Source: Silurus meridionalis
Lineage: Eukaryota > Chordata > Actinopteri > Siluriformes > Siluridae
DNA length: 64,000 bases
Direction of reading: 5' to 3'
Assembly: GCF_014805685.1 (NCBI RefSeq)
Contig: NC_060898.1
Location: 5,116,501-5,180,500, forward strand
A program made the translations under genes and the position numbers. The notes under the pieces were generated by a model. The model was not told the origin of the DNA. It saw only the letters and a program-made list of their open reading frames with translations, and did no database searches. Position 1 is the stretch's first letter. Every line of letters begins with the position of its first letter. This document shows, piece by piece, positions 33,438 through 46,463 of this stretch.

Positions 33438-33976
33438 CACCAATCAGGCATAGCATTTGACATTATACAGTGAATATCAGTGAATATCACTGATTATCTC
33501 TTCAACATGGCACCTGTTAGTGTGTGGAATATATTAGGCAGCAAATGAACATTCTGTCCTCAAAGTTGATGTGTTAGAAGCAGTAAAATGGGTAAGAGTC
33601 AGGATTTGAGCGAGTTTAACAAGGGCCAAATTGTGATGTCTAGTCGACAGGGTCAGAGCTTCTCCAAAACTGAAGCACTTGTGGGATGTTCCTTGTCTGC
33701 AGTGGTCAGTATCTATTAAAAGTGGTCCAAAAAAGGAACAGTGGTGAACCGGTGACAGGGTCATGGGTGTCCCAGGATTATTGATATACGTGGGGATCAA
33801 TGGGTGGTCCGATCCTACAGACGACTTTCTGTAGCTCACATTGCTAAAAAGTTAATAGCGTTAATGCTCAATGGGTTACGCCTGTTTTGGCAGCAAAAGG
33901 GGGACAAACACAATATTAGGCAGGTGGTCTTAATGTTATGCCTGATCGGTGGCTACAAAGTTATGCCTGATTAGTG
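33438..33976 (+). mobile_element. Tc/mariner-like element with doubled right end
   Basis: Starts CACCAATCAGGCATAGCA after TA (33436-33437). Two right termini follow each other: one at 33951 (TTATGCCTGATCGGTG) and one at 33976 (TTATGCCTGATTAGTG), the latter followed by TA. The interior reads [20 protein letters not shown] on the + strand, the family's transposase head. Confidence 0.75.
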
Positions 33977-34739
33977 TATACGGTATCACGCTTTTCACCA
34001 AGAGAGAACAGCCAGCCAGCTTTTGAGAACCCCATACAGAGATGGCGTCACAGTCCATTGAATTTACAAGTGAATTGACCTCCAAGTAAAACATTTATAA
34101 AACACTTAAACATTTTCCTTTTTTTTTAAAACTATTGCCTCAAACCTTGCATTAGGATTCTGGTCCAGTGATGTACCTTTAACTAAATCATGTCCAAGTG
34201 CATGTGATTGGAGAATAGATCTGTTATAGAGGTCAATGAAACTTGAATCACTACTACCAGTTTCTGTATTCATCCAGATTTGTATAATCTGAAAAGCATG
34301 ACCATGAATTTACAAGTGCCAAAAGCAATGTTTTATTTATTTATTTATTTATTTTATAATTTCCTGTATACACAGGCACACATTAGACATTAATTTAGAA
34401 TAAGAGCAAAGAACAAGTAGGAAACCTTTATTTCTTTATAGCTTTATTCATACTTATTTATATTTATTTCATACTGTTTATTGTTCTTTTAATATACACG
34501 TTGTACCTGATCTAAGTAATAAACTGCCGTTCCGTAGTGTCGACTAGTAGTAGTGAAAATTGCCAAAAACCTTCTGCGTTCTGTTCATCAAAGAAAATTG
34601 GACTCCTTTCTTTGTGTGAGACTTGGCCTTTTCCACCCATGATTATTTAGGGAGGAAGAATATATAGCAGTAACTTAATACAGCTCACTTGACCCCTCCC
34701 ATCTCCTCTCTCTCCCACTCACCCACCCACCCAGTCTTT

Positions 34740-34990
34740 GTTCACATCACCTCTTGTTTAGACTCGAGTCAACGTCGGACAAGCGATAATGTCTTGTAGC
34801 TCCAGATGGTGGATGGACAGAGAGAGGTTTTGTGTGCATCTCTAAAGAGCCGGTACAGTATTGATGAGAAGGTACTGCCCAGTGCCATGGCTCAGTGTGA
34901 GGCTTCTGATTGGCTGCTGCCATGATCAGTGACTCCTGCTGGTAAATAATTGAAGAAGCAAGCCACCTCACCTGAAAGCTGCTGCTGCTT
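34740..34990. other. Repeat-poor island
   Basis: Unique-looking balanced sequence before a (GA)n run. No exon with splice sites was recognised. Confidence 0.2.
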
Positions 34991-35008
34991 CACTGCTGTT
35001 AAGCTGTT

Positions 35009-35032
35009 GAGAGAGAGAGAGAGAGAGAGAGT
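35009..35032. repeat. (GA)n microsatellite
   Basis: About 12 GA units. Confidence 0.9.
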
Positions 35033-35394
35033 GAGTAAGAAGGGAAAGAAAATAATAAGTGATTTTTCACCAGTACATTTTTTTTATTAGTTTTTTTTTT
35101 TTTAGAGATGATAGTCTCGAGTTGACCATGTTCTCTATGTCTCGCTTTATTTCTTTGATAGCATAAATTTATTACAGTAAGCATTCTCTGAGTTAAAATA
35201 TGGCTATTGATATTATGCATGAACTGGGGGATGAACATATGCAACATGGAAAGATCCACAGCACCAGATCCATCTCTCTGATACTTCTAAAGAAATTCAG
35301 TTAATACAGTATTAATGTGTTTGACATTTTCCGACTATGGATGCACGGCCCAAAGCGCTGATGAAATTAGAGATATATTCAATTAAATTTTCTT

Positions 35395-35640
35395 TTTTTT
35401 ATAAATGACATTGTCCCAAAGCAGCTTTGGTTATAAAGTTGGAATGTATAAGTTTACTGCTTATAAGTTTGTTCCGTATAAGTTGAACCCTAATTAGCAA
35501 GCCAGTGGAAAAACTCACTTGAGATGTTATAAGGAAGAAACCTTGAGAGGAACCAGACTCAAATAGGAACCCACCTTTATCTGGGATCATATTGGTATCA
35601 GTCATGATTCGACATATTTTCTGATCCCATCCACTGAGGT
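35395..35640. repeat. Dispersed repeat, opposite orientation to 17650 and 56600 copies
   Basis: CCAAAGCAGCTTTGGTTATA, AGGAAGAAACCTTGAGAGGA and CTCAAATAGGAACCCACC are the reverse-strand form of the repeat whose + strand reads GGTTCCTCTCAAGGTTTCTT at 56690. Confidence 0.55.
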
Positions 35641-35789
35641 TATCCAACACAAGCTCACTTACTTCCAAGAACTTTGGATTGAAATCGAATTACAGCTTTG
35701 TTTCACTTACAAAATAGCAGAACATACACCAATCAGGTTAATTAATTCACCAGTCATAATGTTGTAAAGCCTGAACCTGGGACTTTTGA

Positions 35790-36122
35790 TTTTACAGGTC
35801 TAAAAATAAGTATTGAACTCTAATAGCACACGTCACGGTCCAGTCCATCAGATTATTCCAGCCATGTTTGTTCCTTTCCCAAACTGTTTCTATGAAGTTG
35901 GAGGCACACAATTATGTCTTTGGATCCGGTATCTTCCAGCATGACAGTGCCTCTGAGCTCCATGAAAATATGGTTTACATGGGTTGTTGTGGTGATCTTG
36001 AGTGGCCTGTGGTAGAACTCTGATTAAACCATACTGAATACCTTTGGGATGAATTAGAATGCTGTTTAGATGCAGATGCAACTTTTATTTTCAGGTGCTC
36101 ACATACTTTTGTCTATATGGTG
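35790..36122. mobile_element. DNA transposon 3' fragment ('CTTTTGTCTATATGGTG' terminus)
   Basis: GGATGAATTAGAATGCTG and CACATACTTTTGTCTATATG are characteristic of the terminal part of a common teleost element. Read in reverse it relates to the copy at 41260-41760. Confidence 0.5.
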
Positions 36123-37617
36123 CATTCAAAGAATAGTCTGGTATACATCGAAGGACATTTGGTGTATAAAATGAGAAACACTCAGCTCTTATTCCTTCTC
36201 ACACTCCCCATTTCCTCTTTGCCTTCCCCCTTTTCTGTGCTGGCTTCATTCCTGCTATTTGCATTCAGAATTGGTTTTCCAGACATAGCTCAGGTCCAGG
36301 TGTGGACAGAATTAAGTGTAATTACTACAGTAATCATTCTTTTCAGATGTAATATTCTATTCTTGGCCTGTCAGTGGTTTTGGCATGATTAAAAGTTTTT
36401 TTTCTCACTTGCTAATCACTTACATGTTCCCCAAGCTACTCTTTTCTTTATTCTATCATGCATGTGTAATAACCTGCTTGTGCCAAGTATTCATTGATGC
36501 CACTGTTGTGCTCAGTCAGCAAACATACAGCTGATAAATGAAAAAAAAAAAGTTGCGCTCCCTTTAGCTATAAGTAGTCTTGAATCATACTGTAATACTC
36601 AGGGCAGAGGACTGGATCAAAGCATCGAGTAGTCCCCCAAGACCAATTTTTAATTTAGTCATGCAAATCTAACACAAACAAGAGCATTTTTTTAATGTGA
36701 ACCTCATGAATATTACAAGGATTCTGCTGTACTCAGGCTGGGCTGTTTATGCAATTAAGGAGCAAAATCTGTTTATTTATTGATCACGACATTGAACCAA
36801 ATACAGGCATTTTTCTATATTAAACATATGTCCAATTTGCCAATCATGCAGCAGCATTACAATGGATAAAACCATTAGATGCATTTGATCAAGAGCTATG
36901 GCAAGAGATGGGAGCGTTTTGTTTCCAAACGGGCTTTTTGAGTATTTCAGACAGCGCTGATCTTTCCCATGAGTGGCAGATGGGAGCAAGACACTGATTC
37001 GAAAAGGCCAAACTTGATTGGTCTGAATGGAATGCTACACTTTACACCCATGCTAAGCAGAACAGCATCTTAGAACACACAAACCTGTTATCTATGAACA
37101 AGAAATTGAGGTTCTGCTGCACATGCATACACTTAGACAAACAACACTTGGTCTTTTTGTCCTATAATAGCTTTAGTCCTAAATCATGAATTTATAGTAC
37201 ATTTATATTGTGAGTTTCATTTATTCTTTGTCAAGTAATGAAGCAGATGATAGCGGATAAATAATTTAACCCACGAAACCAACAAATCAAAACCAAATAC
37301 AAAGCAATAAACAAAATTAACAGAAGGAAACACAAGTGGAAGGTAGATCTAGAAAACCACCAAAGGGCAGGAATGAGACACAACAACAGTAAATGGAAAA
37401 CAAAGAGTGCTGTGAGACGTGAGTAAATATACATGTGCTTATTTAAATTAATGTGAATCAGCTGTACAAACATGTGGAATGGTGTGTAAAGGTTCAATGA
37501 ATGCAGTCCCTATCCATAATCCGGAGAAACTGCTTTTACTTGGCTGTTCTGAATGTTCTCTGAAACCTCTCATCTGAATGTACTTCGTCTTTAGTAGTAG
37601 GTACCGATGGCCAAAAC

Positions 37618-38402
37618 TAGAGGGCGACCGATTAATTGGGATTTTTTGCATTTTTAAATTAATCAGCATCGGCCAATTGCACTGCAAATTAGGCTGATTA
37701 ATAGGCCTCCCAACACCTGCTACGATCATTACTAATGGATTTTGGTTGATTTTTTAATCATGTCTGACTTTTCAAAAGTGTCTGTGCGTTCCCTACTTAC
37801 TCCCTCCTTACTCTACCATTGTTCGCTTCGTTAGTTCCATTTTTTTCGCGTGCATATTAGCTAAGCTCAATAGCCAGTCAAAGTTCTCTTTCTTGCTGAT
37901 GAGCCCCGCTGCCAATCTGTCATGCAGAATCAGCCAAAAAACAGCTGTCGCTGTCCAACTAGAGCAAATGGTGCAGAACACACTGGAAGAACTAAAGCGG
38001 ACCGACAATCCAACCCACCCCGACATTGCCTGATGGCCGACCGCCAGCTTGGGCTTTAAGTTCTTATCCTCTGTTCTTAATCTAGCCTTATATATTTCAT
38101 TGGTTTAATATGATGCTACTTTAGAGAGAGAATGGAAATACAATTTTGGAACTGTATTGTTAGTGAGCCTTCAACCAGCTGTAGTTTAGGCTACAGGTAG
38201 GCACTGATACCAAAACGTGCTAATAAGTGCACTGATTAGAGAGGCTTGTGTAATAAATGTTTATTTGAAACAGTTTTCTGTAAAATCAGTCAGACATATC
38301 TGCCTAAAAAAATCTGCATAATTTTTCGGCTATCCGCTGCCTTGAATTCTAAATAGCGGCATCGACATCAGCTACAGAAAAATCCGTATCATTCGACCTC
38401 CA
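37618..38402. mobile_element. hAT-like non-autonomous element
   Basis: Starts TAGAGGGCGACCGATTAATT and ends with the diverged inverse (ATTCGACCTCCA). Flanking 8-mers GCCAAAAC and GCAAAAAC match at seven of eight bases, fitting a hAT target duplication. Length 785 bp, no transposase. The termini resemble the 'GACCGAT...ATCGG' hAT family of fish. Confidence 0.75.
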
Positions 38403-38469
38403 GCAAAAACAAATTTATTTTGTATGACACATGGGTGTTTAAGCCATTTGAAGATAATAATTCGCTCAG

Positions 38470-38935
38470 ATGATTGAAATATTTTCCCACAATCTGGACG
38501 TGATCTGTGTATATGAAGAGCCCCTTTATTGTAGTGACTGTCATCTTAAAACCCGGCGCAAACGCTTCAAAACCGTATTTTCATATCCAACACGCTGAGA
38601 TCGGCGTTCATCGCAAGGGATTTTAGAGGGGAAATGAAAATTTATATTCTTTAAGAAAATGATTAAAGGCTCTCATTGCCATTGAGATGGCCTAAAGCTG
38701 ACTTTTAATATCATAAACACGTGTCATGCTGCACTGATATTAGGAAAAAAAATGTCAATAATTATTTAGCAGGAATGCCTGAGCGGTCAGAACATTCCAC
38801 CGTTTTTCATTCTAACCCCCGGATTATGATGCCACAAGGCAATAGAGGCAGGCAGGCCAAACGACTTACTCAGAACAGCCAGATGAAGATAATTGATTCT
38901 GTTCAAAGATTTATATTTCTGTGAAAGTCTGAGAG
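38470..38935. other. Repeat-poor island, possible conserved noncoding element
   Basis: Unique-looking sequence with GTCAATAATTATTTAGCAGG and AAGATAATTGATTCTGTTC. No exon or transposon signal was recognised. Confidence 0.3.
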
Positions 38936-39799
38936 CGCACAAGTGGTTTTTTTTTTTCTTTCTTTCCCCCGATGCAGGCTCAGATCACCACGGAAACAGA
39001 GATTAGTTCAATGTCAGAGAGACCTGGATCCGCACTCAACTTTAACATATGCTCTCTGACTGATTAGTTTTGCTGCAGAGAGCTGCCAGTGCGGTCCATC
39101 ACTTTGATACGCTCGTCTCCTCGGCCAGGCCCGTGGACTTCCTCTGACAGGGAACGCTCAGCAGTATGGGAAATGTTCTCCTGCAGGACACATGTCCTCC
39201 TGAAGACTGTGCTAATGAGAAAGCTGTGATTTTGATAGGTGATAATAGTTGTCCTGTCATCCATCATCGCCATCACATCATGAAAGAAAGAAACGCAAGG
39301 AAGTCAAACTGAGCGGAACTTATTGAAACGTCAGAAGGATTGTACGTGCACAACCTTTGACTTTCTCAGTTTGACAAATTTGATCGAAAGTTGTATGGGT
39401 TGTTTCGAAGGTTTTAATGCAGGGATTAGGGTTGTTAAGGTAAAATGCTTTCCACTAATTATCTACTAATTTTCATCATTTAGGACGACTCTTAAAATGC
39501 GCTGAAGTACATTGTGCTATAAAAACACTGCAGACAATATTTTGAGAGTTAGATTGGTTTTTCTTAGTTTTTTTCCTAAGAGCATTGACTTTTCTTCAAT
39601 CTCTTTTGCGCTGATTAGCACCGACAGTGTACAAAATTCAAGGAGAAGTCTTTCTTAGCAATATCTTTCATAGAAAGAACAACAATTAGGAGATTTCGAC
39701 TGTACCGCCTGTCTTAGTGTTTTCAATTCATCTGTTTATTGCTTGGTTATTGATGACTTACATCAGAGAACTCCTGCAGCATTTGAAAGTCGATCAATA

Positions 39800-40240
39800 A
39801 GCCTGTTTTGCAGCAACCCGCTTGGTATCAATCATTGTTTAGCATCATGAAATGCGTCTACATGTGAAATCGGATGGGCGAAGAAAACCCTGGCTACAAG
39901 AGCAGCATTCCGAACCATCTTGTATTAATGACTAAATATTTAAAAGTCAGTTGAATGTTGAATTCTTCACCTCGTCGTTATGTTCTCCGTGCTCAAAGAC
40001 ACAGAGTGTAGATGTAAGCCATGTAAGCTCCACATTACTCTCTCTGCATGTGGCCGTGATGATGCCGAGTTAGCCGGCACTGTTCGCTAATTCTTAATAG
40101 CCTCCAGAGACACCGATGAAACTGTGAGCTCAAGGGTTATTAACATCTCAGCTGACTCCATTTGTGCTACAATTCTCTGCTCTATTACAGCCTGGGAGAC
40201 TGAATAGTGATGCAACTCCATTACTTTTGTGCTTTAATTA
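39800..40240. other. Repeat-poor island, possible conserved noncoding element
   Basis: Unique-looking sequence with TTCGCTAATTCTTAATAGCC, CTCTATTACAGCCTGGGAGA and TTTGTGCTTTAATTA. No exon or transposon signal was recognised. Confidence 0.3.
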
Positions 40241-40989
40241 TTTTTTATTTATCAATAATTTGATATTGTACTAATTACTTTACCTTTTATATGGATCAAT
40301 TGTTTTTTTTTCTTGTTTATCAGCCTTTTAGAAAAGTCGAAGGTAGACGTTTTCATTTTAGCTAAGGAGGACATTTTTTTAATCTACATGCAACCTGTTG
40401 ATTAGCATTAATTCATTCACACTACAGTAAACTGAGCTCTCAAAGTGTGAGAAAATGTACCTGAATTTGGAATATTTACCACATTTAATGCTTCTATGAA
40501 CAATGTTCAGGTATAATTGTTTTTATATCTGGATTAATCTTGGTAAAATAAGGTCTTTTAGTTATAACTTATATACCTTATATATAAAAAGTCAATACTG
40601 TACCATGTTTTTAGTTTTTTTTTTTGTACAAAATGTACAGCGATTTGCCACTAAGGAAAATGGAAATTGGAATAATGTTTGTATTTCACTGGAGGCAGTA
40701 AAAGGCTCATGGGATTCATTGTGACTTTCAGTACTTCAACTACTGTAGATGTTATATTTATATAATTATATAGACTTATATACTGTATACTATACAAAGA
40801 CTTATATCTCTTTTTCTCCCTCTCTTTTTTTTATCTCTTTTTCCCTCTCTGCACTCTATCATTGGCTTTGCGTGCATCATTTATCATTTCATACATTAAT
40901 TTCTGAAAATTATGAAAAAAAATGCTAATTAATGTCAAATGTTTGTCATCTATGTTTGGCAGATTTGGCATTTAACGTTCATTCATATG

Positions 40990-41150
40990 CGATTGGGTAT
41001 TTACATTTATGGCATTATGCACAGTGACCTACATTTATCTCAATAATATATACACTACGGGTTTAAGGGCCTTGTTCAGGGGCCCAGGAGTGGCAGCTTG
41101 GTATGGCTGGGATTTGAACTCATGACCTTCTGAACCAAAGCCTGATTCCT
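40990..41150 (-). repeat. tRNA-type SINE, reverse orientation
   Basis: Contains GGGCCTTGTTCAGGGGCCCA, GTGGCAGCTTGGTATGGC and GGGATTTGAACTCATGACCT, the reverse-strand order of the SINE at 30570. The last block is a tRNA-like B-box region. Confidence 0.6.
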
Positions 41151-41259
41151 TAATTTGGGTTGTGGTACTGTTTGAGGTTTCTTCTAGTCAAATCAAGGGG
41201 TGGAATTTTTTTTTTTCTATTTAAACACCATCTTTTCTCTGTGACCAGTGTAGATGTAG

Positions 41260-41760
41260 ATACAGTTAGTGTATGTGGAAACTTTTCTGGGCAGGCTTTC
41301 CACTAGTTCTAGTGGAAGAGTATTAGTGAGGTCCCAAAGGTTAGGGTTTTGTGCAGGCCACTTTATTCAGCGCACACAAACATTGTTATGTGGGAACATT
41401 TTTTGGGCCCTTTATCCACTCGTCTATCCTCTCAGGTTGCTTTAGAAGTTCTGGAGTGCATTCAGTGTTCCAGGTCTTTCCAATGGTGTTCAATAGGGTT
41501 ATGGTTAGAGCTCTATAGCAGGCCACTCAAGATCTTCCACTCCAAACCATGTACACTATATCTTCATGGAGCTGACTTTGTGCTCAGGGACATTGCCATA
41601 CTGGAACAGATCTGCGTCTAATAGTTTCAGTAATGGAAAGATTTAATGCTACTGCATCCAAAGACCTTCTTTACAGTTGTGTTCTTCTAAGTTTGTGGCA
41701 ACAGAATGACGTATGGCTGAAAAAGTCAGGTGTCTTAATAGATTAGTTTATATAGTGTAT
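41260..41760. mobile_element. Non-autonomous DNA transposon ('TGGGCAGGCTTTCCACTAG')
   Basis: CTGGGCAGGCTTTCCACTAG, CATCTTCCACTCC-like blocks, CTTCATGGAGCTGACTTTGT and a terminal AGGTGTCTTAATAGATTAGT...ATAGTG form a recognisable diverged teleost element of about 500 bp. Related pieces are at 30780, 35790 and 51780. Confidence 0.55.
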
Positions 41761-43089
41761 GTCTTTATGTCTATATTATGCTCTTTATTAGCTTTCATGA
41801 ATGTGTCTAGCCATTTAGGTTTCCAGACAACCAAAAGATGGGATTTAGTACTTTCACCAGCTAATAGATATATTGTATGAAGTGTTGAACTTTTTGTAAA
41901 GGTGCAGCAGGATAAATATCATTTGCTTGCTTCATTATTTACCAAAGATTTTCTTTTAGGCTGCTATATTATCTAAGTAACACACATGTCCAGTAAATGG
42001 TCCGAATGAACTTTTTGTTGTATGTAGACATCAAGGAAAGCAACTGATTTGCAGTCTGCCGTGAAGAGCGGTTCATTCGGCCATTTGCACAGCTCAACAT
42101 TTGTTCAGTTCTTTTGATAGTACAGGTACAGAAATAAATGAATCCTTTCTCTTTTTAGAAAAGTGCTGAACATTATAATTAAGCATTCAGCCTGAAGTGA
42201 AAGAAGTCATTCCCCCTATAGTGAACAAGACCATAAATAGATAATTAAAGTGAGCTTTTGTATTTCTTTCTAGAAGGGTTTTTAGCAAAACTTGCAAAAG
42301 ACATAATCAGACTTTATTACTATATGAATATTATATACAATATTTATTACAACTATTACCTTACACACTGTCAGAAAGTTATTTGTGTAGAGGAAAAACA
42401 AAAAAAATCTGTAAGCAGTAGAAAATAATTACTATACTACAGAGCAATAAGGCGACATGATTGTTTTGTAATATTGTGTCAGAGATGGGTAATAATGCTG
42501 AGGCTTAGGGTTAGAGACCTGTGAAATGTTTTTTAATCGTATGTGACAGTGACGGTAAGCTACTCCCGTTTGATAGCTGACCTTATGACACTGTCTCCAG
42601 CCAGGTTTTCATTAAACCAGTGCAGCAACTCGTTGACACAACAGCCAAGATTGGAAGTCGAAGTAAAGGAAATGTTGTTTCATCCAATTGACATTGTCAA
42701 GACATCTGAGTGAAAGAGCACAAACACTAAGAAGAGCTGTTGTCGATTAAATTTTCGCAAAACCTCCTTCCAATCACCCACTACATTTACATAGATGCAA
42801 ATTACACTTATTACATTATACTTGGTGTCAAGAGTGCTTTTGCAACAGCATTCGTTGCAGGCATTTAAAAAACTGGTGAAAACATTCAAGCTTAACTATT
42901 TGAAAATCTCAGAGTATTTGGAATAAATAGTTCATAGGCCAAGAAACTTGGTTGTAGCTTTATGTGCCTTCACAAGACTGAACTGTAGTGCTCACATACT
43001 CAAAACCATTTTTTTACAGGCATTCTCATTCGCTGTGGTGGACTAAACACCCGATGCTGACCACATTTTAATAGACATGAAGTTGGGTG

Positions 43090-43520
43090 CATCAACAAAA
43101 ACAATCCTGGTGACTTTTTTTGAAGCTGTTCAAAGATGCTACCAATGACTTGGAGTCAGACAATACTGCTTTGAGTGCGTCTTTAGTTCTTTCGTGGTCA
43201 GTAAAACTAAGAAACCACTGCAAGGTAACCAGGACTGATTGCATTCTCACTGAAATTGCATCAACTTGTGTGCAACATCTGGACGAACTAATGTCACCGA
43301 AAAGTTTGGCACCAAATGGAATTCACATGCTCTACAAAATAGCAAAACTTTTTAGTCAAAGATGATTGATGATAATGAAAGACAAGCTGTGATCCATAAC
43401 GTCAAAGTGATAGTTGATGAGTGGGGGTTTGATGAAAACACAGGAAATTCTACCACCACCAGGAAAGAAGGCTGCTTTTTAAGACTTTGCAGAATGGGAG
43501 GATGCTGAAGATACCATAGA
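43090..43520 (+). pseudogene. Possible hAT (ZBED-like) transposase remnant
   Basis: The + strand reads LFKDATNDLESDNTALSASL and CVQHLDELMSPKS, then, after a stop, DDNERQAVIHNVKVIVDEWG. The order and flavour resemble the central part of ZBED-type hAT transposases. No start, splice site or uninterrupted frame supports a live gene. The family is a guess. Confidence 0.3.
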
Positions 43521-43739
43521 CTGGTAAAACAAACCAAAAAAAAAGAAGCAGAGTAGCTGGAAGAAGCAGTCAGTGTATTTAAAATACACAGAACCTTGAG
43601 GGTGCAGGACTAAAATATCCGTCCCTTGCAGGTCTCTACCTGCGGGCCAGAGCGGTACCAAGCGTAAATATTGCGAGCGGGAGTGGGAGAAAAAAACATA
43701 TATTTGTGCAGAAGCGGGACAGAACCTCACGGGTTCTAA

Positions 43740-44165
43740 TTTCTATATTAAATGTGATTTAATGCAATGCAGTACGATGCAATGCAAATAATATAATGCT
43801 GTACAATTCAATTTGGTACAGATAGTTCGCTTATTTAAAAAAAAATAACAAGAAAGAGATTAAATAAAACCAGATGTTCTTTTCCTGTTCTGTCTTCAGG
43901 AAGATGCAGCTCTACCTCTGCCTTGTTAATCTATATTCTATGTAACTCTCAGGACATCCCTCGATTTTCATATTGTTGTGAGAAACTTGAAGTGTTTACG
44001 AAGGAGAAATCAATCTACATATAAGAAATGATTGGTCACTTTCTAAATCTACTAACATCTACAAACAATTTTATATAAATAAGTAGTTTTTTACCACTGC
44101 AATTATTTTAAAAACAATGCATTGTGAAACAAATGCTAATTTGTATCTGAAGCACACTTTTTTAA
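43740..44165. mobile_element. hAT-like element, copy 2 of the 105-802 family
   Basis: GAAGATGCAGCTCTACCTCT and GTTAATCTATATTCTATGTA are near-identical to AAGATGCAGCTCTACCTCTG and GTTAATCTGTATTCAATGTG at 487-525. Repeated CGATGCAATGCAA-like blocks precede it, as in copy 1. Clear termini were not recovered. Confidence 0.6.
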
Positions 44166-44194
44166 ATTGTTGACTTACCATCCTCAACATATAA

Positions 44195-44197
<3 letters not shown>

Positions 44198-44269
<72 letters not shown>
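44198..44269. repeat. (TA)n microsatellite
   Basis: About 70 bp of TA. Confidence 0.95.
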
Positions 44270-44272
<3 letters not shown>

Positions 44273-45344
44273 TATATATGACCCGACCTGTTCCAGAATG
44301 ACAATGCCCAGTTGTTCAAAGTAAAGTCAATGGTTTGGTGAGGTTGGAATGGAAGAATTCAGGTTGCAGGTAAAAACAGGAGAACATGGAATTAGTATTT
44401 CCATTTCTCTAAGTGAGATTTATGCCTTTTGTCCATTAGCATGCGTGAAAGCGTTGCAGCTCATAATGGCACTAAATCGTAGTGGTAAGTTACTCGAGTC
44501 TCAGCCCACGAAAGATGTCACAGTGTACAATTTTTGTCTGGCTGCCAATTCAGTGTACGTACAGATTAGATTTATTGAGTCCTCAGAAAAACTTTTCCAT
44601 GGCAAACTTTCTTGCTTGCTTGCTTGCCTTCTGCTTTACAAGAAAAAACACTTAGTGTGTCTCAGAATCTCAGGCCTTTCTGACTCGAACACACCACTGG
44701 TGTACAGGCTGTTGATTTTACTTTAGCTCAGTTCTGAGGGGTGAAAGAGCTGATGGTCTCTACAGCATGTGTGTGACAGAGAGTTCCCAGGAGAGAGCTG
44801 GAACAGCTGCGTACCAGGACACAGGTGGATGGTTCTCCCACCTCACTGCTCCATCAGCATCAATGCCTGAGGGAAAATGAGTGTAGGGGAGAGCTGAAAA
44901 ACAAACAGACACAGCTAATGGGATGACTTTAGGGAAGAAATGACTGCTCTGACACTGATCGTGTCAGTTCCCACCTGCTTTCTTCCCTTTCTTCTCTCTG
45001 TCTATTTTTTTTCCCTTCCTGCTCTGTTTTGTTCTCTATTTTTTTGGACTCTCTCACCCCTAGGCACAAAGGTAAGGAGGCTGTGATGAATGACTGAAGC
45101 AACGGAGGGAGGACAACATGGAGAGAAGCACTGTATCAGTTAAAGAAATGGAGGAGTAATAAGACAGGGATGATGGAAGCCGTGGGTGATAGGGAGGACA
45201 GGAGGAAAGAGATGGCCCTAGAGATTTGACAAGAGACACCGATAGTTATCACTGATGTAGAAAAACATATGCATTGGATCTAGATTTAGTGTGTTGCTCT
45301 GATGGTAGTGAAAGACAAATATGACATGTGGTTGTGTCATGACC

Positions 45345-45753
45345 TTCGGACCACACGGGCCAGACTTCACTCCCCACGTTCATCAATGAGCCTCGGCCGC
45401 CCATGACCCTGTCCATGACCCTGTCCACAGTGGTGAACCGTGGACAGGGTCATGAGCGGCCGTGACCCTGTCCAAGGAATAAACAGTGGTGAACCGTGGA
45501 CAGGGTCATGGGCGGCCGTGACCCTGTCCACGGTTCACCACTGTTTATTCCTTGGACCACTTTAATATATACTGACCATTGCAGACTGGAAATATACTAC
45601 AAGAGCTTGCCCATTTCTCCTGCTTCTAACACTTTAAATTTGAGTAGAAAATGTTCACTTGCTGCTTAATTTGTCCCACCCACTAGCAGGTGCTATAATG
45701 AAGAGATAGTGATATTCACTTCAACAGTCATAATGTTATGCCTGGCCGGGTGT
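45345..45753 (-). mobile_element. Tc/mariner-like element copy with internal palindromes
   Basis: The left part (ACCACACGGGCCAGACTTCA) matches the copy at 15239; the right terminus reads TTATGCCTGGCCGGGTG before TA. The left terminus is missing. The middle has been rearranged into inverted repeats of the segment GACAGGGTCATG. Confidence 0.65.
45470..45557. repeat. Perfect 39-bp inverted repeat
   Basis: The arm 45470-45508 (GTCCAAGGAATAAACAGTGG...) is exactly the reverse complement of 45519-45557, around a 10-base loop containing CGGCCG. Confidence 0.97.
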
Positions 45754-46408
45754 ACATTTCTGTAGAATTTACACTTGATCAAAATGCTGAGACATCTGGA
45801 AAGTGAAACTTACTATCGTTGAGCTTTCAGTGTGTTCTTGCTCTGGTTAAGTTTGAATAGAATGTGATTATGTTGCCTACAGCATCTGTTCATCCAGGCT
45901 GGTGATAGTGTCTGGATGTTTTATGGCAAAACAAATAAAAAAACAAAAAAACAAATAAGAAAACACACACAAACAGCTGGATAAGAAAAGAACAGGAGAG
46001 TTTTTAATGATTATAGCAGCAGTTATAACCCTGGTGGTTACCAGAAAACTCTGTATGTATGGACACTTCACTTTCTACCTGTGCAATGTTATTTGTGAAA
46101 GCACTGCGCATTATTTTTCTTGGGAATTGGCAGGAAGGATGCACTCTATGAAGAACAAAAACACCACACACAAACAGCATCCACTTTACACCTGCCTGTC
46201 TGGCCAGAGAGAGAGAGAGAGATGGAGGATTGAGGGGCTTGAGAGATGCAAGCTGTAGGAGAAGCCGCTTTCAGAATGACATCGTGCACAATCTGTCATC
46301 TGATCTTCTTCAACCCTGTTCTGGTTGTCTTTGATGAAATGCTGTTGGATTTTTAGTTAATTAAATGGGATTAGATGCAGCCCTAGGATGCAAGCTGTTC
46401 ATTTCTTG

Positions 46409-46409
<1 letters not shown>

Positions 46410-46459
<50 letters not shown>
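46410..46459. repeat. (CT)n microsatellite
   Basis: About 50 bp of CT with a single TT interruption. Confidence 0.95.

Positions 46460-46463
<4 letters not shown>

Noticed and set aside
44349..44726. 125-codon + strand frame
   Set aside because: No domain, weak start context, and it begins in transposon-like text beside a (TA)n tract; splice-site evidence is lacking.
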